From NCBI GenBank assembly GCA_022601195.1, contig JAHZIX010000001.1, forward strand, positions 62,001-126,000: 64,000 nt of DNA, in the 5' to 3' direction. Positions within the stretch are counted from its first letter, which is position 1. Every line of letters begins with the position of its first letter. This document shows positions 1 to 9,496 of this stretch, piece after piece. Source of the DNA: Deltaproteobacteria bacterium (GTDB lineage Bacteria; Acidobacteriota; Thermoanaerobaculia; Multivoradales; JAHZIX01). Made by a program: the position numbers and the translations under genes. Below the pieces are notes generated by a model that was given only the letters and a program-made list of their open reading frames with translations, did no database searches and was not told the origin of the DNA.

Positions 1-191
1 GCCGCGGCGCGGTGATGGGCACCTTTCAGTCGAGTGCCTCCCTAGCCCGCGTCGCCGGTCCGGTGGCCGCCGGAGCTTTGTACGACATTTCTGGCGGTGC
101 CCCGTTTCTCCTCGGCAGCGTGCTCATGGCCATCGTGGTGGGTATCGGCTTGGGCATTGAGAAACGCTCGGCGGCTCTCCCTTCGAGCTAG
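1..191 (+). CDS. MFS transporter, C-terminal end (partial)
   Basis: This is the last 62 codons (reading from base 3) of a gene that begins outside the window and ends with TAG at 189-191. The visible peptide carries the run GTFQSSASLARVAGP, typical of the segment before the last helices in TetA-like major facilitator drug/H+ antiporters. It is followed by one hydrophobic helix (FLLGSVLMAIVVGIGLGI) and a short polar tail. The likely role is a 12-TM inner-membrane exporter, but the substrate cannot be inferred from this end. It converges on the M6-like protease gene with about 50 bases between the two stop codons. Confidence 0.75.
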   Translation, partial: RGAVMGTFQSSASLARVAGPVAAGALYDISGGAPFLLGSVLMAIVVGIGLGIEKRSAALPSS

Positions 192-240
192 GAGCGCTCT
201 CCTCGACGAAATTCCCTCTTCCCTAGAAAAAGTCAGTAAC

Positions 241-3200
241 TCAGAAAGAGAAGGTCGGTCCCCAGAGGATCTGCACGTTGCCCGTCGTGCCACTGCCGAA
301 CAAGTCGCCCAGCCAGACGTATCTCAGGTCCGTGCGAAAACCGATGCGAGGATGCCACCGGAAGTCCGCTCCGAACCCGGCGATGGCCCCCCAGGCGGTG
401 TCGGACACTCCCTGGCCGCTGAAGTGGTAGGAACCGAGGCCCACGAGGAGGAAGGGCTCGACCTTGGGACCACCAAAGCTGCGCACCCAATGGGCCGAAA
501 GATGGGTCAACAAGCCACTGTTGTCCGGTTCCAGCTCGGTAAGTACCAGCCCCCCCTCGAGCTCCCAACTCCACCGGGAAGCGAAATGACGACGGTAGTT
601 GAAACCAGTGTCGACGCCGGATCTCAAGGGCAAGGCGTCGTCGGTTAGGAAGCCGCCGAAGAAAAGCCCGAATTGATGATCCCCCTCCTGAGGGCTTGGC
701 ATCGGTGGATTTCGGGTGTCCACCAGATCCGTGCCGGATTCCACCGGTGCAAAACCGTGTCCCCCCGGGTGTTTGCCCTCGACTTCCACCGTCCCCTGCT
801 CCTTAGGGGGAAACGTCTTTTCAATCTTGCCATCGCTGTCGGTGGTCACGGGAATCCACTCCATTCGCCCCGAGGGGTAACGCACCTCGATCTCTACCTC
901 CTGGCCAGCAGCCGGGGGCGTCGTCGAGCCCGTGACGACAATGTTGCCGCCGCCGTCCACGCCAACGTCCACATCCAGATCCGTCTTGCGGGAAGGGGAA
1001 ACGACATAGGTGATTCCGCCGATAGGAACTTGGTACTCCGGACCGTTCGCGAAGGCGGACAGGTGAAACACTCCCTTACGCCGGGGCGCCGGGATCGACC
1101 CGAAGGGATTCGGCGTGGCGGAAAGAGGTGGGATGATCCGGCTGTCGAGCTCCAGCCGACCCTGAACCTTCACCGTCGACCGCGCAGGAACTTCGACGAA
1201 GCTCTTTTCCAGGGAAAGGACATACCCAGGGGGAAGATTCTCCGGGGACAGGATGACTTCCATGGGGAAGCTCCGGCCATTGGCGATGTCGAAAGTAAAA
1301 GGGGTAGGCTCCCATGGGCTGTTGGAAGTGGGAGAAAACTTCGTCACGTTTTCCTGGGTTCGATTGTTCCACGGATTACGATCCCCCAACGGAGCGGTCC
1401 ATCGAAATACTTCAGCTTGAAAGCAGGTATGACCCTTGGCAGTCGGATTCCAGGGCACCTGCAGGATCCGCGATTGGCCGCTGGGAATATCGACCGCCTC
1501 CGAGAGCGCCAACACCTTCCAAGTTCCAGCGTCTCCCACCCCGGCCGGGGTGTTCTCCCGAACTTGAACTTGCACGTCCGTAGCATCCACCGTGCCGCTG
1601 TTGCTGACCTTCACCCGAATCCAATTGAGAGGCTTTCCACCATTGGCTGCCGGATCGTAGTCTTTGGACCACCGAGCTTCCTCTCCATTGCCAGTTAGCG
1701 GTAGCTCTGAGAGAACCGCCTTGTCGCCATGCTCGATCCAGATATCGAAGCTTTCATAAGGAGGTTGACCCCAAGGAGTGATGCCGAGCTCGAGAAAGCC
1801 CTTTTGTTCCCGCTTGACATCCACCAAATAGCTTGGCCGATCCGAAAATCCTCCTGGGCCGGGAAGCTCGCCGACGATATCCACGGTGAGCCCGTCATAG
1901 GCTGGAAAACTCTGCGTGAAGTCGATGTCGAGGTTTGGGGAAGCATCTAAGATCGGACTGACCGTTTCCGGTGGCCGAGGTAGATCGGTCAGAGGGTGCA
2001 CGAAATTTCTCGTCGACGAGTTGAAGAAGTCCATGCTCCTCCGGCTGATGGCATCTGTAACATAGAGGCCACCGGGCCGGGGAGCTCCCAGCTGCTGGGG
2101 CAGCTCTTGACTGAATTGCACTCCTGGTTGCCGATTCTGCACCAAGAGAAAGTGGTCATCTCCCACCTCCCCAAAGCCAATGGGCAATCGAATCCCTTTG
2201 ACCACAGGTCGCCCGAAAGGGACGCCCACCAGAGCGTTGTCGTAGGCCGTCTTCGCCACCTCCAAAGGCGTCAACACATAGCGGCGAGTCTCCGGTGCCC
2301 CCTCCTTAGCCTCCGGGAAGGTAGCGATATTGACTCCACCGGCGGTCAGCCAGCCGTTGATGATCTCTTTGCCCCAGAACCCCGGGTGGGGCAATTCCCC
2401 GGCGTGCATGAGATCCCAGTTCGCCGGATAGCGAAGCAATGGGTCGTACTCACCATTCGAGTTGTTATAGAGATCCGGAATGAAGAGGTTGTGCCCAACC
2501 TCGTGGGCCAACGTCCTTTCCAGCGTACCCGGGTAGACAATTTGCCCGGCAGCGCGAGTCGCATATCGGAATTCGAAGGCGCCGTTGTCAATAGCAATGG
2601 GGAGCCAATTCCCAGAGGCTCCTTCTCGCTTGTCCGGTGGCGGGTCCAGAAAAACCAGGGCGATGATTCTGTAGGGATCCACCAAGGAGGAGACCGTAGC
2701 GAGGAGATCCTCTTCCTCCTGAGTTGGCGTGGCTCCTTTGGGAGCAGTGGGAATGGAGATACTACGCCGATCTAACTCGTGGATCAGGTACGCTGCAACC
2801 CCCTGACCAATCGTTACCCGTCGATCGATCTTGTGAGTATCTCTTTGGCTCCAAGAAACCACACCTTCCACCTCTTTGGCCGCATCGAGCCCCAGCCGAT
2901 CGAGCAGAGCTGCAGAATTCGAATCCCAACTCATGCGAACGATGGAACCCTGAATCCCAGGAACCACGGCAATATTCAGCTCGCCGCCAGCCACCGAAAG
3001 GTTTACAGGCCCATTCGTGCCACCGTGCGCTGCCACCCAAGCTCCCAGATCGTTAAAGGTCGCATCGCTCATGATCCAATCGAAGGCCTCGGAGGCTCCA
3101 GCGTCGTTCTCGATCTCGAGAGAGAGACGATCTCCACCCCGGGTGGTCATGGGAAACTCTCCGCCCACCGCCGCGAGGGTCTTCGCGGCGAGATTCACCG

Positions 3201-3945
3201 TTGGGCGATCGAGGCCTAGGGCATCCAGGACAGCCTGATCACTAGAGGAGAGATCGACCTTGATGTAGGAGCCCGCGTCGACGTAGATCGTCGCCAAAGC
3301 GAGTTTCAACGAAACACAGTCCGTGCCGCAGTCGACGAGACGCAGGACTACCCGATCACCGACGGTGGCGAGATCACGCTCCAGGGTTGTTTGAAGCTCT
3401 GCGAAGGAGTACGGCGAAGCGGCGGCGTTCCAATTGAGGTCGACGGTCAAGTCGGTGCCCCCAGCAAGGCGAAGGTCGAGGCGCACCTTCCCGCTCGGTA
3501 CTGGCACCGAGGGTCCGAAAATAGGAGTCCCGGCGAGACGGGGTTCCTCGTAGGCGGGTTGAAAATAGGCTTCCGTTTTTAGCGGCAGCTCGTAGTACCG
3601 ATCGAGAACCTCGACATCAAAAGTGACGTTGCGGAAAGAGGCTTCCGTCCAATACTCATTGACGGTGCGGAACTTGGCTGCCAGCTCGGACCACAGATTC
3701 GGATTCGTCGGATCGAAGTCGGCCAAGCGATTGTTCAGCGGATCAAATAGAGCACTCTCGCCGATCACGGGCAGGACGAGCACCTTCTGCTCCTTAGCGA
3801 TGGAAGATGGCAACTCCCCATCGTTGCTTTGAAACTGGACCCACCCATTGAGAACATGAACCTCCTGAGCATGGGCAGCAAGAAAAGCGCTGGTGATTGA
3901 AACAGCGAGAGCCAAATTAGCCGGACGCCAAAGTCCATGAGACAT
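241..3945 (-). CDS. Secreted M6-like metalloprotease fused to an outer-membrane beta-barrel
   Basis: This is a 1234-residue protein with an N-terminal Sec signal peptide (cleavage likely after AAHA). Around residues 480-525 it shows HEVGHNLFIPDLY followed by WDLMHAGELPHPGFWGK. That is the zinc-binding HExxH and the 'WDLM..G' landmark of the M6 (immune inhibitor A-like) metalloproteases. The middle part holds Ig/CARDB-like beta domains (for example LNWIRVKVSNSGTVDATD). The last 150 or so residues alternate aromatic and polar residues and end GPTFSF, with a C-terminal Phe, as in small outer-membrane barrels. The start is placed at ATG 3945, because GGGAGG lies six bases upstream; a TTG at 3951 would sit inside that ribosome site. 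The protease and barrel parts are each recognisable by family features; the joint autotransporter-like role is inference. Confidence 0.82.
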   Translation of the reverse strand: MSHGLWRPANLALAVSITSAFLAAHAQEVHVLNGWVQFQSNDGELPSSIAKEQKVLVLPVIGESALFDPLNNRLADFDPTNPNLWSELAAKFRTVNEYWTEASFRNVTFDVEVLDRYYELPLKTEAYFQPAYEEPRLAGTPIFGPSVPVPSGKVRLDLRLAGGTDLTVDLNWNAAASPYSFAELQTTLERDLATVGDRVVLRLVDCGTDCVSLKLALATIYVDAGSYIKVDLSSSDQAVLDALGLDRPTVNLAAKTLAAVGGEFPMTTRGGDRLSLEIENDAGASEAFDWIMSDATFNDLGAWVAAHGGTNGPVNLSVAGGELNIAVVPGIQGSIVRMSWDSNSAALLDRLGLDAAKEVEGVVSWSQRDTHKIDRRVTIGQGVAAYLIHELDRRSISIPTAPKGATPTQEEEDLLATVSSLVDPYRIIALVFLDPPPDKREGASGNWLPIAIDNGAFEFRYATRAAGQIVYPGTLERTLAHEVGHNLFIPDLYNNSNGEYDPLLRYPANWDLMHAGELPHPGFWGKEIINGWLTAGGVNIATFPEAKEGAPETRRYVLTPLEVAKTAYDNALVGVPFGRPVVKGIRLPIGFGEVGDDHFLLVQNRQPGVQFSQELPQQLGAPRPGGLYVTDAISRRSMDFFNSSTRNFVHPLTDLPRPPETVSPILDASPNLDIDFTQSFPAYDGLTVDIVGELPGPGGFSDRPSYLVDVKREQKGFLELGITPWGQPPYESFDIWIEHGDKAVLSELPLTGNGEEARWSKDYDPAANGGKPLNWIRVKVSNSGTVDATDVQVQVRENTPAGVGDAGTWKVLALSEAVDIPSGQSRILQVPWNPTAKGHTCFQAEVFRWTAPLGDRNPWNNRTQENVTKFSPTSNSPWEPTPFTFDIANGRSFPMEVILSPENLPPGYVLSLEKSFVEVPARSTVKVQGRLELDSRIIPPLSATPNPFGSIPAPRRKGVFHLSAFANGPEYQVPIGGITYVVSPSRKTDLDVDVGVDGGGNIVVTGSTTPPAAGQEVEIEVRYPSGRMEWIPVTTDSDGKIEKTFPPKEQGTVEVEGKHPGGHGFAPVESGTDLVDTRNPPMPSPQEGDHQFGLFFGGFLTDDALPLRSGVDTGFNYRRHFASRWSWELEGGLVLTELEPDNSGLLTHLSAHWVRSFGGPKVEPFLLVGLGSYHFSGQGVSDTAWGAIAGFGADFRWHPRIGFRTDLRYVWLGDLFGSGTTGNVQILWGPTFSF

Positions 3946-4101
3946 ATTCAACCTCCCAAAGCCACCGGCAGGGACAACGAAGGGCCAAAAGCGCCGGCAA
4001 CATTAAAAGTAAATAAATACCAACATTGCAATAAAACTCATTCTGCCATATACCCAACTCCCTACCCCAGCCCTTTCCGACCGGCAAAGGGGTCTCGAGG
4101 T

Positions 4102-4125
4102 ACCCCGGCTTCGAAATGCCGGGGT
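4102..4125 (-). terminator. Hairpin downstream of the VOC gene
   Basis: A perfect 8-bp inverted repeat ACCCCGGC / GCCGGGGT surrounds the loop TTCGAAAT, about 70 bases past the stop of the VOC gene. There is no clear T run, so it may be a weak or Rho-assisted terminator. Confidence 0.4.
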
Positions 4126-4193
4126 CAGAAATGGTCCAAGGAATCAGGGAGAGAGGGAGAGAGCTGGCTCGCGCTACCGAAGTCGCTCCGACG

Positions 4194-5003
4194 TCAAGAA
4201 GTAACGGCAGGCTCAGTTACATGATGCAACGCGAAGGCAGCTCCTTGGGGGTCCATGCAATGGACCACCCAGTCCCCGCCGGGGACCTCCATGGGTCCCA
4301 CCAAGACCTTGCCCCCTAACTCCTCTACTCGCTTTGCAGAGTTTTGGACATTCTCCACTCGAATGTAGAACAACCAAGCGGGAGGCCCCGGCATCTCCGC
4401 GGTCTTGTTGAACATGCCACCCAAGGGACACTCTGGGAGGCCATTGATCTGGCCATACATTTGATAAGTACCAGCAGGGCCCATATCCATCGCCTCCCCT
4501 TTCTGCCAATCAAAGAGCTCGGTATAGAAACCGAAGGCAGCAGCATGGTCCGTGGTGATGAGCTCGTGCCAGGAAAACTCTCCAAGGAGCGGAGAACCGT
4601 CATGACCCGGGGCGGCCGTTGCGGGAGTGAAGGCTGCGAAGACGGCGCCCTGAGGGTCTGCCAGAATGGCGAAGCGCCCCACGGTGGGAATATCCATCGG
4701 CTCGCTGAGGACTTCGCCTCCCAACTCCTGGGCCCGAGCCGCAGTGGCATCCGCGTCCGGAGTAGCAATATAGGCCAGCCAATGGGGAGGGGCTCCCGCG
4801 GCTCGCGCTTCCTCCGGCAATTCCATGGTGCCGCCTAAGGGTTTGCCGTCGTTGGCCCACATGGTGTAAGGCTTGCCGCCCCCTTCCCAGGCCTCGGTTT
4901 CCCAACCTGGGATGAGTGCCTTGTAGAACGCCTGTCCTTCTTGCGGGTTGGAAGTCATCAGGTCATACCAAACGAAGCGGCCGCGGGGAAAGTTGTCGGA
5001 CAT
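4194..5003 (-). CDS. Two-domain VOC (glyoxalase/bleomycin-resistance fold) protein
   Basis: This is a cytoplasmic protein of 269 residues made of two homologous VOC halves (about residues 6-125 and 138-262). Each half shows the typical pattern: FVWYDLMTSNP..GQAFYKALIPGW in the first and FSWHELITTDHAAAFGFYTELFDW in the second. Each ends with a 'DPQGA.FA' strand (ADPQGAVFAAF, MDPQGAAFALH). Proteins of this layout resemble the CFP32/hydroxylase-like VOC group, whose substrates are mostly unknown. A metal-binding role is possible but cannot be proved from sequence. The gene is monocistronic, and a weak purine-rich stretch (AGAGAAAT) precedes the ATG. Confidence 0.88.
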   Translation of the reverse strand: MSDNFPRGRFVWYDLMTSNPQEGQAFYKALIPGWETEAWEGGGKPYTMWANDGKPLGGTMELPEEARAAGAPPHWLAYIATPDADATAARAQELGGEVLSEPMDIPTVGRFAILADPQGAVFAAFTPATAAPGHDGSPLLGEFSWHELITTDHAAAFGFYTELFDWQKGEAMDMGPAGTYQMYGQINGLPECPLGGMFNKTAEMPGPPAWLFYIRVENVQNSAKRVEELGGKVLVGPMEVPGGDWVVHCMDPQGAAFALHHVTEPAVTS

Positions 5004-5145
5004 GATTTCTCTTTTCTCCGTGTTGTGTTGATGCGAATTCGCTCCGGGTAATCGGCGCGCTGTCCTAGCTCAAATCTGTCGTAATTCAGATGGAATCCCT
5101 CTCCCGGGCTTGGCTCGGTTCCAAGTAGCACCGGGAGCCGGATCT

Positions 5146-6492
5146 CTACTCTGAGGACAGACGACGAAAATATTGCTTTGTGGCCTCCATGACCTTCGGC
5201 GCTAGCACCAAGGTGGCAATCATGTTGGGGAGAGCCATCATGGCGTAGCTAGTATCGATCAAGTTGACTACGCTGGCAGCGCTCCAAACAGCCCCCACGT
5301 AGAGCATGGCGAAGTAGAAGACGTCGTAGTAGCGAGCCTTATCCGCCCCAAACAGATAGGAGAAGCACTTCCGCCCATAGTAGGAATAGCCAATCATGGT
5401 AGTAAAACCAAACATGGCCGCTACCACTACCAGTAGGAGCTTGCCGCTGCTCCCCAGCACTGACTCGTAAGCCCGGACCGTCAAGGCAACCCCTTCTACG
5501 GCTCCGCTCCCCTGCCACAACCCCGTGGAAAGGATGATGAAAGCGGTCAGAGAACACACCAGGATGGTATCGATGAAAGGTCCAAGCATGGCCACCAAGC
5601 CTTCCCGGACGGGTTCGTTGGTCTTGGCTGCCCCATGAGCCATGGGGGCCGTGCCGAGGCCCGCCTCGTTGGAGAAGACAGCCCGTTTCACTCCCGTTTG
5701 AATCACCCTGGCGAAGGTGATGCCCGCTGCACCTCCCACCGCCGCTGTACCGGTGAAAGCATCGTGAAAAATGCTCGTCAGCACCTCCGGAATCTGGGTG
5801 TAGCGTAGAAAGACGATCAACAAACCGCTCGCGAGGTAGATGAGGCACATAAGAGGCACGAGGCGCCCTGCCACCTTCCCCACTCTTTGGATCCCCCCCA
5901 GGCTGACCATGCCCACCAGGACCAGACACACGAGGCCCGTAGCAAAGCGCGGCACCTCGAAAGTCTCCAGGAGGATTCCCGCAACTTGGTTACTCTGAAA
6001 GCTTGCCAGGCAACCCACCATTCCGCAAATAGAGAAGAAAATCGCCAAGAAGCGAAATTTCTTCCCCAATCCAGCCTCGATGTAATACATCGGGCCTCCC
6101 TGGAGATTGCCCTCGCTGTCGCGGCCTCGGTAGAGAATCGCCAAGGTACAGGTAAAGAACTTCGTCGCCATACCGACGATGCCCGCCATCCACATCCAAA
6201 AGACCGCCCCTGGCCCACCCTGGGTGATGGCGATGGCGACGCCACCGATATTCCCCAAACCAATGGTCGACGACAAGGCCGTCGCCAGGGCTTGAAAATG
6301 AGTCAGCTCTCCTGGATCTGAAGGCCGATCGTACTTACCTCGCAGAATCTCGAGAGCGTGGCGGACGCCAACGAAGGGAAGAAAACGGGAGCGAATGGTC
6401 AAATAGAGGCCACCGCCCAGCAGCAAGACGATCAGCAGCGGCCCCCAGGCCACATCCACCGCCGCAGCCAGAGCTCGGTCGATTGAATTCAT
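5146..6492 (-). CDS. Alanine/glycine:cation symporter family protein
   Basis: This is a 448-residue polytopic inner-membrane protein with about ten hydrophobic helices. It carries the landmarks of the AGCS family (AlsT/DagA type): ALSSTIGLGNIGGVAIAI near residue 95, LQGGPMYYIEAGLGKKF, and the signature VFSNEAGLGTAPMAHGAA in the middle. It would take up alanine or glycine with Na+ or H+. Two adjacent ATG codons (6495 and 6492) are possible starts and neither has a convincing ribosome site. The length fits the family norm of about 450 residues. Neighbours give no pathway hint. Confidence 0.92.
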   Translation of the reverse strand: MNSIDRALAAAVDVAWGPLLIVLLLGGGLYLTIRSRFLPFVGVRHALEILRGKYDRPSDPGELTHFQALATALSSTIGLGNIGGVAIAITQGGPGAVFWMWMAGIVGMATKFFTCTLAILYRGRDSEGNLQGGPMYYIEAGLGKKFRFLAIFFSICGMVGCLASFQSNQVAGILLETFEVPRFATGLVCLVLVGMVSLGGIQRVGKVAGRLVPLMCLIYLASGLLIVFLRYTQIPEVLTSIFHDAFTGTAAVGGAAGITFARVIQTGVKRAVFSNEAGLGTAPMAHGAAKTNEPVREGLVAMLGPFIDTILVCSLTAFIILSTGLWQGSGAVEGVALTVRAYESVLGSSGKLLLVVVAAMFGFTTMIGYSYYGRKCFSYLFGADKARYYDVFYFAMLYVGAVWSAASVVNLIDTSYAMMALPNMIATLVLAPKVMEATKQYFRRLSSE

Positions 6493-7080
6493 CATGGTGC
6501 TGTGGTTGTAGCAGACGGTAGAGCGGCAGGCAAGGTTGGAGGCAAGGTCCCGGCCCTGAGGCCAGTGGTTACCTTGGTGAAGCTGTAGACCAGGGCGACC
6601 CTGGGCGAAGCTCCAGCGCGAGCCCGATTGGCCCCCAGCTCGGTGAAATCCAGCTGCCCACAGGTATCGACATGGGGAAATCTTAGCCCGGAGTAGAGCT
6701 TGAAGGTCTCTCTAGGAGGCCAGCTCTCTCGATCGATGACACGCAAGGGATTCGCTCCCCCCTTGAGATTGATATCGGCCTCGGAACTCTATATCCCAGC
6801 TGAGACATCCTCTTCTGGGTCTTCCTAAATTGGCAGTCCTCTTTGAGGTGGCACCGTGAAGAAACCCAATGCTGGTACAGGCCTCCGAAAGGTCACTGCC
6901 TGGCGGAGAAATGGCATTCTGGAGACAGCTCGTCGAGAGGCTTCCGTCACTCGGGATCGTTCTGGAGGTGCGACGTCTTTACATGAACCTCAACAGATCT
7001 CCGCCAAACAGAAGTCTTGCCCCTCAAGGGTGGCAGGCAGTCTTCGCATTCTAAGTTGATCGTAAGGCACTCGGACATCG
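6493..7080. other. Intergenic stretch without a convincing gene
   Basis: This stretch of nearly 590 bases holds only short overlapping ORFs with shadow-like composition. One reading frame starting at GTG 6856 has a fair GAGGTGG ribosome-like sequence, but its product is a string of basic and Ser-rich residues without family features. I see no repeat, RNA gene or clear promoter. Confidence 0.5.
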
Positions 7081-7395
7081 TTATTCCCCAGAAAGAATGC
7101 CAAACTTCCGGGATATCTGAGACAACAAATCTCGGACCAACGGTGCTGAATCCCCCTCGCCGGGACCAGATGCAAAAATCAACTCAACCACCGATTCGAC
7201 ATCGTCACAGGCGACGTAAACGGTCGTTCCCGAATCATCAGGAGCCTCCCAAATAGATATTCCCGATGCTGGATTGATGTAGTGCCATTCTCCAAGACGC
7301 GACCAAATAAAATCCAAGAGTTCCCTCGAACGCCCAAATCCGCCCCAGCCCCCGATGGGGCTCATGACCACTTGGTGACCGGACTCATTCCTCAT
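7081..7395 (-). CDS. Hypothetical 104-residue protein (doubtful)
   Basis: I do not recognise this ORF. It has a globular-looking composition (for example ELLDFIWSRLGEWHYIN, TTVYVACDDVESVVELIF and a C-terminal amphipathic stretch LVRDLLSQISRKFGIL), no signal peptide and no membrane segment. An in-frame stop lies just upstream of the ATG at 7395 and no ribosome site is visible, so the start is forced but weakly supported. It lies alone in a gene-poor stretch and could be a remnant of a larger gene or not expressed. Confidence 0.35.
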   Translation of the reverse strand: MRNESGHQVVMSPIGGWGGFGRSRELLDFIWSRLGEWHYINPASGISIWEAPDDSGTTVYVACDDVESVVELIFASGPGEGDSAPLVRDLLSQISRKFGILSGE

Positions 7396-7839
7396 CGTTC
7401 ACCGGTGCAAAGAATCCAATCTTCCCAGGTTCGTGCTCCCAACCCTCATTCCAATCCTCCTTGTAGCGTTCCTGGAACCGTGGCAGAAGTCATATCCTCT
7501 ACTCTCGCTATGTCAACTACGATCACAAACGCTTCGCCCCTTGGGGCAAGAGTAAGGGCATTGAAATAGCCACAGCCCAGGCGCCTCCCTCATCAAGATC
7601 AAGAGGACGTTCAAGTCTAGGTGAAGTCTAATCCAACCGGGCCACCCTGTAGCAGAGTTGGTTTCGGACGCAACGCGAGGCCGGTGAGTGCGCAAGGCTA
7701 GCTCGGCCAGTTGAAGATCCGGTCTAGAGCAATTCTCTCAGAGTGAATTCGGTGAGTAGGTTCCCCCCAAGGCAAAGGGCCAAGCCAAAGAACAGAATCG
7801 TAGCTAGAGCCGGAGCAGCAGGCTGGTGAGCAAGAAGAC
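7396..7839. other. Intergenic stretch, nothing recognised
   Basis: About 440 bases between the doubtful hypothetical gene and the P-loop kinase gene. Only short shadow-like frames occur. No hairpin with a T run, RNA gene or repeat was seen. Confidence 0.5.
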
Positions 7840-8376
7840 CTAGGCTCTCCTGAAGGCCCTAATAATGGCTGCCGCTGATTCCTCGGGCATCGTTCGTTCC
7901 GTGTCGACTGTAAGAATGGGGCTTGGAAGCGGCGGAAAATCGAAGCCCCCTTGGTCCTTGAATTCTCGAAAGATGGCTGGATCTGTCAGTTTTCCAAACT
8001 GGGCCCGAGATGGGTTGTCGATCCTTCGAACCACTTCGTCGTCGGAACAGAGCAGCTCGACGTAATGAACCTTCCCGCCCCTCTCCTCGACGAGGTCTTG
8101 AAGCTCAGGGATGAGCTCCGGCCGCACGGTGATCTCCGGGTTGAAGGTGAATAGGAAGGATCGGCCCGCCTCTGCAGCGGCTTGGAAAGATAGTTTCCAG
8201 ATGGCTTCGCGCATCCGGGCAAATTCCGGGGTGCCAAAATCGAACAGAGTCTTCACGAGGTCTACCGTCAGGTGATTGTGGAACAGCGGTAGCTCCAACC
8301 GTTTCGCAACGATGGACCCGATCGTATGCTTGCCAGCAGCTGCCGGCCCATGGAGAAACAGAACTTCTAGGCCCAT
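7840..8376 (-). CDS. P-loop NTPase, small-molecule kinase-like
   Basis: This is a soluble 178-residue protein whose N-terminus is a beta strand followed by a Walker A loop, GPAAAGKHT (residues 10-18). Next comes FHNHLTVDLV, a pattern found in shikimate/gluconate-kinase-like P-loop proteins and in AAA-type 'phosphotransferase' orphans. A later segment, VHYVELLCSDDEVVRRIDNPSRAQFGKLTD, resembles the LID/specificity region of nucleotide-binding kinases. The phosphate acceptor is unknown. The start ATG is preceded by GAGGGCAATTC, an acceptable ribosome site. The gene stands alone. Confidence 0.75.
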   Translation of the reverse strand: MGLEVLFLHGPAAAGKHTIGSIVAKRLELPLFHNHLTVDLVKTLFDFGTPEFARMREAIWKLSFQAAAEAGRSFLFTFNPEITVRPELIPELQDLVEERGGKVHYVELLCSDDEVVRRIDNPSRAQFGKLTDPAIFREFKDQGGFDFPPLPSPILTVDTERTMPEESAAAIIRAFRRA

Positions 8377-8833
8377 TGAATTGCCCTCTTCGGCGAGTAG
8401 CTAGGTTTATGTGCGAAAGATCACAGGTATCAACCGCCCGGCATACCCATCTTCAAAGGGAGCTCTCGTGCGACCAGTCCGCCGGGGCTCCGCTTTTTCC
8501 CCGCATGCGAGCCAGCTCGGCTTCATAGGACTTGCGGCGTTTCCTACCTCCCTTGCCCACCCCACTTTACAATCCCCGCAGCTCCGTCTCCCTACTATTT
8601 TCATCTCGACAGCACTGCTCGATCATCTCGTGGACTACGCCTAAAGCCTCCCAAGGCTACGCCAAACCGTTTACGTTCCTCATCTTTCTTCGCCGGGTTG
8701 CCCACCTTGCTGCTAACCTGGCTGCTCTTCAAGGAAATTTCCGGCCCAAAACGCAACTCGGGCCGGCTCCATCACCCCTAGAGGCTTTGGACCGGCCCTA
8801 TGAACTGCAGACGGAACTCGAGGCGACTTCTGT
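8377..8833. other. Intergenic stretch, nothing recognised
   Basis: About 460 bases with only short low-quality reading frames on both strands. No hairpin or RNA gene was seen. Confidence 0.5.
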
Positions 8834-9127
8834 CTAGCCCGGGTCGTCCTCGTCTCCCTCACCGGGATTTCCGCTGCCACCACCACAGGCACAATTTACC
8901 GATTGCGTGGTGTAGAACGGAGTCTGCATATAAGCATCGTCTTCGAAGGGATAGCCGGGACAGTTGAAAATCTGGCTCCCGACCACGACTTGGCATGCAG
9001 GAGACTGGTAGAAGGTGTACTTGATACCCGAACAAGTGGCATCTGTAGTCGCAGTCATTGCCAAACCGGCAACTACGACGAAGACGGCGAGCAGAACCCA
9101 CCTTGTTCCAAGCTTCATTTTCAACAT
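8834..9127 (-). CDS. Small secreted Cys-containing protein (DUF6289-like)
   Basis: This is a 97-residue precursor with a clear Sec signal peptide (hydrophobic run VLLAVFVVVAGLAMTA, cleavage near TTDA). The mature part of about 70 residues has Cys in the pattern CSGIKYTFYQSPAC...NCPG...NCACGGG and an acidic Gly-rich tail. The 'C.G..YTFY.....VVG' pattern resembles the small secreted DUF6289-type proteins of Acidobacteria and relatives, whose function is unknown; this match is from memory only. The start at ATG 9127 is set by the strong ribosome site AAGGAGGA (9134-9141), which excludes the longer frame from 9145. A sigma-70-like promoter lies at 9182-9210. Confidence 0.7.
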   Translation of the reverse strand: MLKMKLGTRWVLLAVFVVVAGLAMTATTDATCSGIKYTFYQSPACQVVVGSQIFNCPGYPFEDDAYMQTPFYTTQSVNCACGGGSGNPGEGDEDDPG

Positions 9128-9496
9128 AGCTCGATCCTCCTTCAAAAGAAAACATCACTTACAACAAAAAATGCACGAATAAGCATAACAACTATCTTCG
9201 AGATCGACAAGACTCCTCCCACGACCCGTGGTCAGTCCAGGAAAGTGTCCTCAGGTGCTCTCGATAGAGGTGCGCTCTTGGACCTGAATTCCTCCTCTGG
9301 CCCCGCGTAGGCTCTTCAAGAGCGTGGAAAAACTAAGCTCGGAAGACCGGGCCTGGGATAGTCTCGGGGCAAGAGAATCGCCTACCGCCAGCGCCGACCT
9401 TGGTGATTTTTCCTAGTCGGGACAGTGACTACCGGGCCGGTCTAGACCGCTGTGCCCTCACCACAGGAAGCACCAACTGCTCAAAGCGAGACCACC
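9128..9496. other. Divergent intergenic region between the small peptide and serine hydrolase genes
   Basis: About 370 bases. It holds the ribosome site and promoter of the leftward peptide gene (9134-9210). The rest is featureless, with no clear promoter for the rightward serine hydrolase gene. Confidence 0.5.
9182..9210 (-). promoter_or_regulatory. Sigma-70-like promoter of the small secreted peptide gene
   Basis: Reading leftward, TTGTCG (9205-9210) and TATGCT (9182-9187) are separated by 17 bases. They lie about 55 bases before the ATG at 9127, in an AT-rich patch unlike the surroundings. Confidence 0.5.

Noticed and set aside
673..1698. Rightward 341-codon frame
   Set aside because: It lies wholly antisense to the M6-like protease gene, has no ribosome site and shows no family feature; long antisense frames are expected at this GC content.
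6492..6746. Leftward 84-codon frame upstream of the symporter
   Set aside because: No ribosome site or family feature, and its 3' end overlaps the symporter start region; probably leader sequence.
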